Assembly: GCF_024362695.1 (NCBI RefSeq)
Contig: NC_065406.1
Location: forward strand, 7,316,001 to 7,380,000
Source: Pectinophora gossypiella
Lineage: Eukaryota; Arthropoda; Insecta; Lepidoptera; Gelechiidae
Direction of reading: 5' to 3'
DNA: 64,000 nucleotides
The number at the start of each line of letters is the position of its first letter. The first letter of the stretch is position 1. The translations under genes were made by a program, and so were the position numbers. Of this stretch, positions 1 to 14,200 are shown piece after piece. The notes beneath the pieces are model-generated. The model had not been told where the DNA came from. It did no database searches and worked only from the letters and a program-made list of their open reading frames with translations.

Positions 1-2576
1 GTGCAACCCACAATACACAATCAATATATGTATTACGTTTCGACTGTAACTTAATTGTAGTGGCCACGACTTTGACTTTTATAATAATATAGTTATCTAC
101 GACTGATCGTGAATAATCGTGATTGATATGAAATGGTTTCCAGGATTTGTGCCGGGTTAATGGCAATAGGCTCGCCGGTATTACTAGCACTTAAACATAA
201 CTGGCTAGAAGTGCGTATGTATACTATACACCTCTGCCTTCCCTGTCCCTTCGAGGATACAAGCGTGAAGCTATTTTATTATATATTTGTTATGTTGGCT
301 AACCGTGTCAAGAACTGAAGAAAAGGGAAGCAACTGCGGCTTTTGAAGTACTCAGTTGAATCTTCACGTTATGAGGACTTGATTTTTTTTATTAGAATCC
401 TAGCAAAAACGTTGTGTTCCCGAGTAAATTGCCCACCTACTCGGCATCTTATCCAGCCACCGAGGCATTAAACCAGCTAAAGCCCACGACGTAACTGTAT
501 TCTGCGTTGCGCTGATTGCAGCTGCGCAAAAACTGCGCGGCGCATGCGTCGCCAATCCAATGTACGCGGCTCAGCACTCAGCTCAGCACATGGCCATTCC
601 TGCAGACGACAAGAATGCCTTCACGTCCATCTTATAGATTAAAACTGTTTCTACGACGAGTAATTTTCAAAATAGACTAACTTTCTTCATAATGTTTCAT
701 TACAGCTTTCAGATTATGACACAAATTCTTTTCAGCTATGTAGAAAGTTGATAAACTTTTCCGTTTTTGTAGTTCTCGTATAAAACGGACGTTTATTTTG
801 TTTTCGTTTCGGGCTGTACGTGACAAAAACCTTGAAAAAACCATCACAAATTTAGACTATTTTTATTCGAATTTGTGTCTTCATTCAAAATGTAGGACGT
901 CGATCGTAAACATCGCAATGTAGCGCTGTAAAATATTGCGATTAATTTATTTTATCTCCGACGTGTATGGCTTCTAATGATAAAATTGACGTTGAAAGAT
1001 TCACTGGGTAGAAACGAAGTCATGACATTACTAATCGAGAAGAATGTTGGTAATGGGTCCGATATCGGTCGACAAGCGCACATAAGGTACGTATCTCCGG
1101 TTCTCACTGCGAGCCGCGGCCGCATCCCTCAAATGATATGGCAATAGAAACCATATACGGTGACAAGTTATCTGATAAGTTCTTCTAATAAGTTCTCTGA
1201 AAAACACAGCATTAAATTGCTTTCACGTTCTATGGACGTCCCGCCCACATAACGTACGTGTGTGAGAAATATAAAGTGTAGTATCCCTTATGTAAATACC
1301 TGCTTCAAATTCAATAGTCGTTCTCGATTCATTTAAATGATAACAATGACAGGGTCGCTTCTGCCAACTAACTGTGGGGAATGTAGATAACTACGAGTAC
1401 TTATTGGTTACGTTCTCACACCTTTTAAAAATAGAACTATGACGATTATCTCTACTTATCTAAGTAAGAACAAGAATAATAAGAATGTACGCAACTTTAC
1501 AACTCACGCATGCAAACATTGTAATAATTTTCAACCACATAAAGATGGGATTCATGTACACAACGTCACTCAAACCAAAACAAAGTATCTGTAGAACTCG
1601 TTATAGAAGTTAATAATTATATGGGGACCCCCTAGGGTGTCATTAGGAAGGTTGGACGTTTCTGTTTTTGTACGTGGTCGAGGTAAGAATGACAATGTTC
1701 TCTACTTCCACGCCGCGGCCGCATAATTATTACCCTCCGCTAATTCGAAAGTTACGTGAATAATTTATATAATTATATGCTGCCGCATTAACCCTCAAAG
1801 AACGTAAAACTGTCTCTATTAAAAACAATAACTCGATACTTGTCACCGTTCCACGCTAGATAACATTGTATTCCATACTAAGAGTACACTTATACACTGA
1901 TTCTTTAGACCATAACAGATATTGCGTAATTGTATGGTAATTAAATGAACCACGTAAGGGAAAACGTCAAACTTACAAGCAGCCATTATCGTTATTACAG
2001 AGCCATACTCTGACAAAATATATTGTGCTATCATGGCGAAACACAGGCAATAAATAGTCTTACATCCCAATAATGCACCGATCACGATCTCTTCCGTAAT
2101 TTAGTCCCGCCTGCCCGCAGTCAGCTATAAACTGCCTGGCTAGGTCTACTTAGATACCTCTATGCAGCTACAACCACGACAAAAATACTTGCTTTATTGT
2201 TGATCTTTGAACTGTGTGTATCGATTAGAGAAAGGAGTATTTAAAGTTCTGATATTCAATACTTTACCTAGAACATCATTATTTAGTTTTGATGCGTCAA
2301 AGACTTAAGTAAGGGCCTGTTCACATTTTGATGTTCATGGCGTCGTAGCGCTGAACTCTTATTTATGTAAATATCAATTATCTTTTAATATTTTTAACAC
2401 CTAGTCATACAAAAAATATTCAGGCGGAAGTTTTTTTTAATTTCTGTAAAATTGGCCCGATTGCACATAATAGTTTTACTTATCTATAAAGTTCATAGAG
2501 CTACACGCACTTTTTGCGGGCCGAATAAAGTTGCTAGTCAAAAACAATAAGTATAAAAAAATCAGTCAGTACTCAC
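1..2576. other. Intronic or gene-flanking DNA, no feature recognised
   Basis: This lies downstream of the last recognised PAN exon. The donor at 2576 requires another exon further left, but no minus-strand stretch here shows a convincing ZP or PAN coding pattern. No SINE head, terminal inverted repeat or LINE coding was recognised. The sequence is AT-rich with a few GC-rich patches, for example about 500-560. Confidence 0.5.
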
Positions 2577-2802
2577 TCTCGCAGAAGTTCTCGAAGTATT
2601 TGCCGATAGGTTCACCATCGTCGATGAGTGGTCGTTCCGCGTTCAGATAAGCTGACGGCCCATCCGGCAGGGTGTGGTGGTCCAAGTGGTACAGCCTGCA
2701 GTTGTAGGCTGCCGAATGAGGGGCGCCCATGTACAAGAACGAACGACAGAGGAACTCTGATTCGATCTCGCAGGCCAGACGACAAGCTGCTTCTGACGTC
2801 AC
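2577..2802 (-). CDS. PAN-protein coding exon 9 (second half of PAN module 3)
   Basis: The exon is 226 bp, entered in phase 0 after a ttgtag acceptor and ending in phase 1 at a strong GTGAGTACT donor. It encodes about residues 240-314. It begins VTSEAACRLACEIESEFLCR and ends IGKYFENFCE, with six cysteines in PAN-like spacing. The donor shows that the gene continues to the left. No further exon was recognised in 1-2576. Confidence 0.88.
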
Positions 2803-5800
2803 CTACAAATCCCAGAAGTGAATAGGCGTATGACAATAGATACCAAATTAAATCCTTTCTGATAGTAAACAATAATATAGTATCTTATAACAACTTAGTT
2901 TTGAAGTATTTATATCCAATCCAGAGATAAACGGTGAAATGTGATACTCGTAGATAAATATGTTGTAGGTATAGACAGGTTATAACTTTATAAGTCCATC
3001 GCCTAATAAGCCTATCCCGTGAATACATCACTATTCCTTATTCCACTTTTACGACATGTCTGGTGTGATAAACATAATAGAACATTTTAAATATGGAACA
3101 AGTATTTCTTCTAATCCCTTGAATGAATTGTCAACAATCAATTAGTAGTTCGTTTACTGTGTTGTTTTGCAGGAATGCAAGGGTGATTCGATTGCCGGTT
3201 AGACAAACATTTACGCAGGGCCCGGGAGTGTTTGTGTTCGTCTTTAGTACCTCTGAGCCATAACAGAGAGAATCCGAAAGTGCCATTAACGTACGCCGCT
3301 GGTACTTAAACTCCATACAAACTTAATGTAGATAGGACTAAAATAGTGTAAACACTTTTGCTCTTGCTTTTTGAAAGATACGGGCATGTATTATTATTAT
3401 TATATTATATTATTATATTTGTTTATGTACACTAGCAGCTCAGAGCTGATGCGTGTACTTCACTGCACTTGTTTTTAAGATTGTTATTTTCATTAACTAC
3501 ATCAATTTCTAAAGAATATCCTACGTAAAAGTCTACATAATCTGCAAGCAATTTGCAATTTGAAACTATTTTAGCCGGTAATGGAATACATTTTCTAAAA
3601 ATAGTACCCTTATGTTATGAATTCACGAAGCTAATAATGAATTTCCATGTTCGGCTTTATCAATTCAAACTTTAATTCTGGACTGTCATCGGTGCACTTT
3701 TCTTGAGTTGTTACAAAATAAACGCAGCGAATGTTGATTGCATTCACGGTCACGCCACAGAGCTATGTTTAATCTGTATGTTAAAAGATGGAATAAAAGC
3801 TGCAAGGTTACATATAAATGATAGGATGCGATGTAATTGTCTAGTACTGACTGGGAGGACCCATAACTCTGTTAGTGTTTTGCTTTCTATCGTAAGTGCA
3901 AAGCTGACAACAATACGCTCGCTTCTAAAATTGAATGAGCAATGTAACTTACAATAGACGCCCGAGGGTTGAACGATGAATAGATATCATTATCGTCATA
4001 AGTAAGTACTATTTATAAGTCACTGAGGACTTTGCAAATGTGGTATAATATGAGACCAAGTAAAACTTTCAAGTAAAAATATCATATTTTCAGTACAGGC
4101 CCCCATTTTATTTCTATCTTTTGTTATCTTTCCGAGTATACGCGCGTTGAAGGAGTGTTTAAAGAACCTCAACTGAGATCTGAGTGACCAACTTATACTG
4201 GAAAACGTATCGCTTAAGGCGAGTTAAAATCATCACTGGTGGTATCATTTCTCGCGAATAAAACCATGATTCTCTAGTGTAACATACCTGGAGCTCCTTG
4301 TCGGTGTAGTAGTGAAGGCCAGCATATTGCGCCACCTTGTCTTCAGCCACGCCCACGCGCGGCGCAGTGAACACCCTCTGTCCCTTGCACGCCTGAGACG
4401 CCTTCAGGCACAGGTTCTGCACGACCACACACATTCACCATCAAATAACGCAATACAACCATTATAATGGACTTGTTTTACACGACTGTTCAGTTCCGAG
4501 AACGAAATTGTTAGTCCGTTTCCATTTTGTCATTTAGTTACCCACTTTTCTAAACCCCGAGGGCATAGTGACCCGTTTAGTGGTGAAAATGAATGATGTT
4601 TAATCTACTTCATCAAATGTTATAATGTTTTTGCGTAAACATCTATATAAGATATAAGAATAGATAGAACCTATCCTTTCTGTAAGTATATGAAACATAT
4701 CTACAGAGCTGAAAAGTTACAGTATCGCTTGCGGCTTTAAAATAACGGAGAATCTTCCAAGTTTGTGAATTCCAACACGTACTCGGTACTAAAGTGAAAG
4801 GTGATAAGGGAAACCAACAATACCATTCTTTATAATGACAGCTAAGTAGGTATTTTCTGATTGTGATTTACAAAAATGATATTTATTATCCCTTTGAGAA
4901 GGTTCGGCCAATCTTGTAAGACATGTTTTTTGTTGTCTCGCTACTGAGCATCGGCTCCCTTAGTTTATTCAACTATAAAAAGAAATGCCAGAATGCACAT
5001 TAAAGCGTCTGCGAGTCCCAAGATGACAAACGAGACACATTTATATCGAATTAAAACTTAACTATTTATTTTTTCTATACCAAATATACATACCTACAAC
5101 ACGCGCGCATTCTCTAAATTCTTAGCGTCAAAGGTTGCAAAGGCATTTAATTAGCCATTATTTACCGTCCGCCTGATAACCGACTGTATCTTGTTGATTC
5201 GCAAAGAAAGAAGTTATATACGTAATATTTAAATACTTACTACTAAGGAGTATCGCCGTGTATAATGGTCGAGCCAACTGTTTTAAGATAAATTAATAAG
5301 TGTAAAAAAAAATAATAACGAAAAAAGATTTATAATTTTACCTCAAAGTAGTCAGTGCCAGGCGTATCGACGAGCTGTACGAAGTGTTGAGCGGTGCGAC
5401 GGTCAGAGTCGCTGAGGGCACATCGCATGCTGCCGTACTCGTACTCTGCTGACCGACAGGGGAACCGTTTCTGTACAAAAAATAAAACATCAGTTTCAAT
5501 ATTAAGAATCAGAATCATTTATTCAACGTAATTATCATGGATAAACTTGTTGAAAGTCAATGTAACATTTTTGAATGTTAGTCATTTCGCAAGGTGTTAT
5601 GGCTGAGGAGCAGAAATGACAAGAAACTGCAACAACAACACAACTTTTAAATCAATGAGGGTACATTACAAGTTATTTAATAATTAGAGGAACACATTAA
5701 ATACCAGACATTTTTATCATTTAGGTAATCATTAATCTAATAAGATTTTTTACAAAGTAAGCTTGACATGATCTTTAAATTTATTATCTGTCAAATTTAA

Positions 5801-8170
5801 AATATTATCTGGTATTTTATTGTAAAAACGTATACATAACCCCAAAAAAGATAGGATATATTACACTCGTAAGTGCAGGTAATGTCATTTGCGGAAAATG
5901 TACAATAAGCAAAGTAAAAAATAAATAAAATAGCACCTTAGGGTGAATCTCAAAATTTCAAGTTTGGTGGCGAAGTTTCATATTATTTTTTCGTGAAAAA
6001 TTGGGTTGGACATGAAAAAGATCCAAAAGGATCTTCTGTTCCGACATGAAAAAGGAATTTTTCAATTCCCAATTTTCCCAATTTCCCCAATTTTTCACGA
6101 AAAAATTATATGTCAGTCGCCACTAAACTTGACACATTTTGATATTCGCCCCTTACATAAAACCAGTATAAGTAATCATAGGCATAATAACGTAACACAT
6201 AGCATAAGCCCACGACCATCTTCTCAATTGGGCTGGTCAGACCGACATCCATCGCAAAGTGAACTGAGTACCCACTCTTCACCGAGTAGGTATTATTATT
6301 TATTCTATGACCGAGATTTCCGTTAGACCAACAACATGTAATTGTGAAAAGAAATACACAAATAAATCTCTTTTTAATTTACTGTCTATTGTTTGTTTAA
6401 GTAAAATTTAATCTGCAGTGCAAATGATAAATCTACTTGCAATTAAACTAGGTACTAGGTGTGAATTGGCAATAGTGCGCGGCAGTATAAGGGGCACCTT
6501 TTAACCAGATACTAGAGGGGGCGGTATTATAAATTGACCTGCATTGTTTGTGCAATAATTTAATGTTTTCATTAAGTAATTTTAATTTTGAGTGACTGAA
6601 TTTTATTTACTTTATTATAAACTAGCTTTTGCCCGCGACTTCGTCCGCGTGGCGTGTTATATAAGAGAGAGATCTTTGTGTGTGTGGGAGTGCATACTTA
6701 TGCAGTTTAGATTTTTTCATACAATTTTTTTCCTAATAACTCCCATTTTTCAAAATATTACAGCCAAAAATAAACTTTATATTTACTAAGGTATGCATGC
6801 ATGCTAGATTGAATTAATTGATTGAATTGATTTTTTTTTTTAATTGATTGTTCATTGAGTTTTAATTTTAATACACACTTCCTCTCTTCCCTTCAACTAT
6901 GCTGTGCCCTACAGGGTCCATGTTTTAGTTCCTATGCCTATGTAACACCCCATTGTACTACATGGAATGCAATAAATAATTTAATTGAATTGAAAACATC
7001 TATCTTACGCGGTTTCGATTTTTTCATACAAATGTTTTTTTCCCGCTAACTCCCGTTTCCGTGGGAATTTTGCAATAACCTGTTGCAACTAAGCTTTAAG
7101 TTAACTAAGGTACCTGCATGCCAAATTTCAAGCGTCTAACTTAAGCGGTTTAGATTTTTCATACAAAAGGATTTTCCCGCTAATTTCCGTTCCCGTGGGA
7201 ATTCCGGGAATTCCTTTCTTAGTGTACCTCTACGGTACCTAAGCTATGTCCCTTCCAAATTTCAAATGCCTACGTTTAGCCGTTCAGGCTGTGCGTTGAT
7301 ATGTCAGTCACTGAGTCAGTCAGTTTCTCCTTTTATTTAGATTTGATTTTTTTCATACAAATGTTTTTTCCCGCTAACTACCGTTCCCGTGGGAATTTTG
7401 TAATATCCTGTTGCAACTAAGCTTTAAGTTTACTAAAGTACCTGCATGCCAAATTTCAAACGTCTAACTTGAGTGGTTTAGATTTTTCATACAAAAGGAT
7501 TTTCCCGCTAATTCCCGTTCCCATGAGAATTTCGGGAATTTCTTTCTTAGTGCACCTCTACGGTATCTAAGGTACCTGCGAGCCAAATTTCAAACATCTA
7601 ACTTGAATGGTTTAGATTTTTCATACAAAAGGATTTTCCCGTTAATTCCCGTTCCCGTGGGAATTTCGGGAATTCCTTTCTTAGTGTACCTCTACGGTAC
7701 CTAAGGTACCTGCATGACAAATTTCAAACGTCTAACTTGAGTGGCTTAGATTTTTCATACAAAAGGATTTTCCCGCTAATTCCCGTTCTCGTGGGAATTT
7801 CGGGAATTCCTGTCTTAATGCACCTCCTCGGTACCTAAGGTACCTGCATGACAAATTTCAAACGTCTAACTTGAGTGGTTTACATTTTTCATACAAAAGT
7901 ATTTTCCCGCTAATTCCCGTTCCCGTGGGAATTTCGGGAATTCCTTTCTTAGTGTACCTCTACGGTATCTAAGGTACCTGCATGCCAAATTTCAAACGTC
8001 TAACTTGAGTGGTTTAGATTTTTCATACAAAAGGATTTCCCTTCACTACTCTGCTCCTATTGATTGTAGCGTGATGAAAAGTATACTATAACCTGTCCAG
8101 GAGTGTGAAGAATAATTGTACCAAGTTTCATTAAAATCCGTCCAGTAGTTTTTGTTTCTATAAGGAACAT

Positions 8171-8211
<41 letters not shown>

Positions 8212-11200
8212 AATTTTACTGATTGCATTTTTGGCATCAGTATCGACCACTTATCACCCCCTGATAGTTATTTTGAAAAAATATTTAATGTACAGAATTG
8301 ACCTCTCTACAGATTTATTATAAGTATAGATTATAAATACACAAGATCTTTCACTCATAGAATGTATCAGTTTACGTTAGGCCGGGTTTCCACTGACGCG
8401 AAGATGAGCGGAGAAGAGCGGAGATATGCGGATTTGACCAATCGAAGACGCTCTGTCACTCTCTCCCTCGGGGAGATTGGTCGATTCCTGCACATCTCCG
8501 CTCCTCTCCGCCTAGCTCCGCGTCAATGGAAACGCAGCCTTATACTCAGCTATCCCTGAAATAAACATACCCCTATCATTTTGCCTATATCTTGCATACC
8601 ACTGCAACTGGGGCAAAACCATAAAATATAAATTGAATAGATAACTGGGAGATTGTTGCGCAGGCATTCCCACACTTAGTGCTTAAGTCCAACAGAAACC
8701 TGCATAATAGACCGTGTATTTGTAACTATAAGATATATTATACATTGTGCAGAATAGCAAGACAGTGGTGTCTGTTCCCTATGCTTTCGAACATGAATAA
8801 TGGAATTGAAAAGTCTCTTTCACATGAAAATAAGGACGGCAATAACTTTGAACGACCAAGGAATTTATCACGTAATTAATTCGTCCAAATAGCTTGTTTA
8901 AATCACATCAATTTTCGTTTACCTTCACGATCTTACATCCACTTAATATTTATCATTCTGTAGAATAACTATAGATGGGATTCCATATTTAACCAAAAAA
9001 TGCCATGATAATCTTCGGGCGCAAAACCTAGAAAATCTATATAGAAAGCATATACTTATAGAAAGTTAGACGTTATGAAAATGTAAGTAAGTAACTAAAA
9101 AATGTACGCAAACACAAAAAAAAATCACTAGATATGTTAAAGTGTCTTAAAATAAACCGTAGCACACACCTCATTAAGACAGGCTGCAAGACAAGCTTCC
9201 TTGGTGGAGGTGTAGATGATGGTGTTGTCTAGTCCACGTAGTGCCTTGCCAGGTACACGCTCGAAAGCCCACGGGCGTAGGCAGACGCTCTCCGTCCTCA
9301 CTTGCAGCTTCACCATGTAGTACGTGTTCACTGAACGCTAGGATAAAAAAAAATGTTTATTAGTAAACAGCCTCTATCGTCTAGTGGTTAGAGCGTTGAT
9401 AGTTTGCGAACTGGAAATCCGGGTTCAATTCCCGAGTGATGGGGACATTGAAATCATTGTGAGACTCTTCTTTGTTTGGCTAGGACATTACAAGCTGAAT
9501 CACCTGATTGACCGAAAAAGTAAGATTTTTCCGTGCTTCGGAAGGCACGTTATATTGGTCCCGGGATTGCCAGCTTAAACATCTCCATCAACTGTCAGTG
9601 GAGCAGCGTGATGAAGTGTGTTCAATGTTCCCTCCGGTCACACCACACGGTTGATAAGAAGAAGCTTGTGCCCAACACTGGGAGTATATAAGCTATTTAT
9701 GTTATGTTTTATTAACATAGATCATTTCAGCACGCAAATGTTAAGTATAATTTTCCCATGTTAAGTTCAGTAGGCAGGTATCCAAGTGTAGCGGGATTAC
9801 GTTTCGGGATTTCAGATTTCTGTCACTGTAAAGAAGACACAAACCGGTGCCCTCGACCCATTGTGTCAGTTCATTAGGTCTGAAAGCGATTAATCTCACC
9901 GGGCGTGCCTGAACAGTTAGAACGCAGGCTAGATTTACTAGATTTACCTGCCAGTGACCGATTTAATCTGAATTGTTAATCCTATCGTGGCATCGCGCAG
10001 CTAATTGGCAGTATGGAGGGAGGCTGGATGCTATCTAACGAGAGATTTATTTGGCTATTAGCAACTCCAACATCAGAAGTCGCGTGTCCAGACACGCGCA
10101 TTACAGAAACCCACGCTGAATGTGATTTTAAAGGCATTGATCTTCCTCCTACTTAATATGCTCACTTAGTACAGCGGTGCATAGATTTATAAAATGTTTA
10201 GAATATAAACACATCACAAGTCGAGTTTTTACGCGATCGTTAACGATCTGAGATATTAAAATGCATTCGTTACGCATCATAAGACAATTGTAATTAAAAA
10301 ATCAGAGCAGAAAATAGCTCGGGTATATATTTCTATTTTAATCTTCAAGTTTAATGGATCTTCTATAAATTCTTTGTTGCCTAAAATAAACCATATTTTT
10401 ATACTGAATTCATACTACCATAATTTTGTTAAACACCAAATATTTTCAAACATTATTTGGACGTGTAGACTTACTATTTTAAGGGTATTTAGAACTTTAT
10501 GTGTTACCTGTGGTGTAGCCATAGGGTTATTGGCCTGCGTGTCATTCTGCAGCAAGCACCGTGTCTCCTGCACTGGTGTCAGTGGATTCAGCACGAAACT
10601 GCAACAAAATATACATTGCATTATACGGTACTACTTGCAACGTTTTAAGGGTTCAATTACAAATTATACTTTCGCCGCCGTCCTAATTCTAAAATCGTAA
10701 ACATGTCCATCGTACACACGGCAATCTGCGATGCGATAAGCCCTTCACGAAGTCTAGAATGCTTAATTGCATTACTGCTATCTACTCGTTAAGTATTCAA
10801 TTTGAACGTAGCGATTATCGAGTCGGTATTACCATCTGACTACAGCTATATAACTGTCGAAGTCTGTAAGTAGTTGATTGGGGTGGTAGGCTTAGACGCT
10901 TGTCCACGAGACTAGTGCTTAGTTTGCAGATAACGGGTCGTTTACCGTACGCCCTGATATTTCGCGTTTTATTTCAAGTTAGCTTGACGGAAGTACGTCT
11001 TTAAACCATTAACTTGTTGCAGCGATGCAAAATGTTGCTCTATTAGGTAACGCGGTAGCCGCCTGGTAAGGTAAGCTTTACGTAATCAAGGCCGTCTGAT
11101 AGCGTGTATACTTAATGATGGTTGATATTCATATGATTACTACATTATGTTAAACAAACAGTTCAACTATGGTATTTATCTATGAATTCAGTGAGCTTTT

Positions 11201-14200
11201 CGCCGAATAACATTCTAAAAATATAGGTAAGACTGGAACGGTAACATTTATTTTTTGACGTGACTTATTGTAAATTTGCCGCAGATGGCATTAACTACTT
11301 GGCCGGACAAATGGGGAGCGCTGAAGGCTCTCACCCGGTACAAAGTTTAAAACAACAGGCCTGAGGGTGCCCAGTTGGGCGCGAATCTCGGCTCAGGGCT
11401 TCGTCTGAGAGGAAAAAATATTTGAAAGAATTAATCGACCCTGGCGGGTCGATAGTGATAAGCGATGATTGAGGGAAATCGTCGACCACGCTGGCGGGGT
11501 CGGTATCGGGGTCCTGAAGTGTTTGGTGTCGCGAGTTGATTGGCCGCCTCTATGGCTAAAGTGAACGGTAACAACATCTCTATATTTAAGCACTACCAAC
11601 AGTTTAGGTAATGAGAGACGTATAGTTGTTTATAATCTGCCTTTGTACGGTCACGAGCATTAATATGTTGCATATTGAGTATACACTTTGGTACCATGTC
11701 ACATTAACTTTTTTGACACATTGATCTGTTAGTCTCACTAAATGTCAAATATGTTAGCGCGACAGAGTCCTAAAGTGGGTACATTATATTGCTCATGACT
11801 GTACATAAATTCACACTATTGGATGAATGATACCAATGTTACTAAAAAGTAATGAAAAGTCAACGTGTGTACTGTGTTTCTGAATCGGATAGCCAAATGG
11901 TCCGTGTGTACGTGCCAAAACTTCATATCGCTACCACGTTAATATCATACAAAATAAATCAAACACACTTTTACTTTTGAATGTTCTCTTTCAGAAAACA
12001 GTATTTAACCCTGATTGCTTTGGAAGATATAAACATTTCTTCTCGATAGTACATAGGCAGGTACTACTAACAAAAAATGTATGATTAATGCACTGATAAA
12101 ACCCTTTTATACTAATGACATCGCATTTCGTTTCGGTTTCCCAACCTACATATGTAATAAATCTTTCGAACCGTGTTATGTTATTAAAGTAATAATTAAA
12201 CGCTCGGTAGGCAGGGCTTCTATGTGATACGCAACAAATTCAGATACGCCGAAGATAAATAATTGTAAGTAGCTTCAAGGTACGATGTGATAGCTCGCGA
12301 TCAATCATCGAAAGAAATGCTCCCACCGTGAAGTGGGCGACGTAAAACAAATTAAGTATGAGTAGCTTCTGATGATGCGAACCACTGAAGCTACCCGTTG
12401 GAATGCCAAAGACTTGTCGTCAACAGAAGCCTGTGGAAAAGTACGTTTCACTAGGTGGTCAAGGTTTACTCTGTCAACTAGAGGAATCTCGGTGAATACT
12501 CCTCGGCGCTACTCTAACTATAATAGAGAAATGCAGACTAATAAATACCGTCGAAGATCTTTGAAATGCTATCCATCATCATCAGCCATTAACGTCCCCA
12601 CTGCTGGGGCACGGGCCTTCCCTATGGATAGATAAGAAGATCGGGCCATAAACCATCACGCGGGCCCAGTGCGGATTGATAGTTATTAACGACTGCTAAT
12701 GCAGCCGGGACCAACGGCTTAACGGGCCTTCCGAAGCACGGAGGAGCTCGAGATGAAAACTTTCTATTTTTTTGTGGTCACCCATCCTATGACCGGCCTT
12801 TGCGAAAGTTTCTTAACTTCAACAATCGCAGACCGAACGCGTTTACCGCTGCGCCACCGAGCTCCTCAACCGAGCTTTGAAATGCTATCCATCGCCTTTA
12901 AAACACATAAATACTTCCTTATTATTTAATCGGAAATCCTCCTAAGGATTAACGAAAAAAATATAGACAAACTTTCTCAAGCATTAAGGAAACGAAAACG
13001 GCTATTAGTTACTACTAAACTGTTAGTAGTGAATCGCATTCTTGTTTACATCCGGCGCCTGATTCACCAGCATTATCAATCACGCAACGGGCCGAGAAGA
13101 TCGTTAAGTAGCCCGTGAATCATATCGCTGCATTTAATCTCGCTAACCCAAAGCTCATAAATATTTCGATCAATAAATTAATGACTGGTTACACAAAATG
13201 AAAGATTGCAGATAATATCGTAAACAGAATTTACTTACATGAATTTATTTAAAACGGAAACTATCTGTGGACATAGAAAAGGCTGATTCCGACCTAACCC
13301 AAAAAATACTAAACATTCTTAACGGAGCGCTACGTTCATAAAGATTTTATCATTCTGACAGCATCTGATACGAAAGATCATGATCCTTTCGAGAATTTAA
13401 GATAATTATTTTCTGTGATTTATTGCTACGAACATTTTCAGGCTATTGTTGCGTGCAGCAATTTTGTCAGTACCGTAAACTTTTGCAGGTAGATATGATA
13501 ACTGCTCAGTCTTTTGAATTGATTTTAATAATCCATCTATATTGGGTTCAACGACCATTATCAAAAAAAAATAATTTGGTATTTTCCGAAGTACTCGGAG
13601 TTATTGATAATGCATTGAGCGATTTTATTAAAACCACAAAAAAGTTTATTGGTGAGGAATATCTGTTTTCTCAGCGCTATTATGGCGAAGATCACGGATT
13701 GAGCACAGGCCAGTTGCAATATGAAGCTAATCGGAGTATTTCGAAGCAATGCGAAGCACTCACAGGCACTCATTTGTCTTCCAATACCGCTAATGTTTTC
13801 AATCCACTCGCTCTCGATGGTACCACCGCGGTAAACAGTTAGCGATTGTTATAGTATGTAATATCGATTCCATCCCATTCTTTTGTTGGATTGCTTTTCT
13901 TTGGACAGATTGGTTCGAGAAACGAAGCCGTGTTAATACAGTACAATGCTAGATTAGAAACGCGGGAGTATCCTCGCTGCTTAATTGCGTATTGAATTGA
14001 ATGATCAAATCCGTTGGAATTGATAAGAGGTTGATAACTAGGGCTCACAAAAGAGCAATTGACTAGGTATCATAGGTCACTAATGACTGTTGAGTGTGGA
14101 AACTTAATTATTTGTTCTTTTCCATACTCAAATACATTAGCTAGTGAGGAAAATAATTATATATTTTCTCTCAACCAACACCTTTATAACAGAACCTGTC

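Noticed and set aside
7041..8040. CRISPR-like regular array
   Set aside because: Modules are contiguous, about 134 bp, with no unique spacers, and the genome is eukaryotic. This is a minisatellite inside a mobile element.
9367..9440. Functional tRNA gene
   Set aside because: It is the head of a SINE. The anticodon and acceptor arms do not form a full cloverleaf, and the SINE body follows directly.
10374..10700. 108-codon plus-strand open frame
   Set aside because: It is antisense to PAN exon 5, whose frame and splice sites are well supported.
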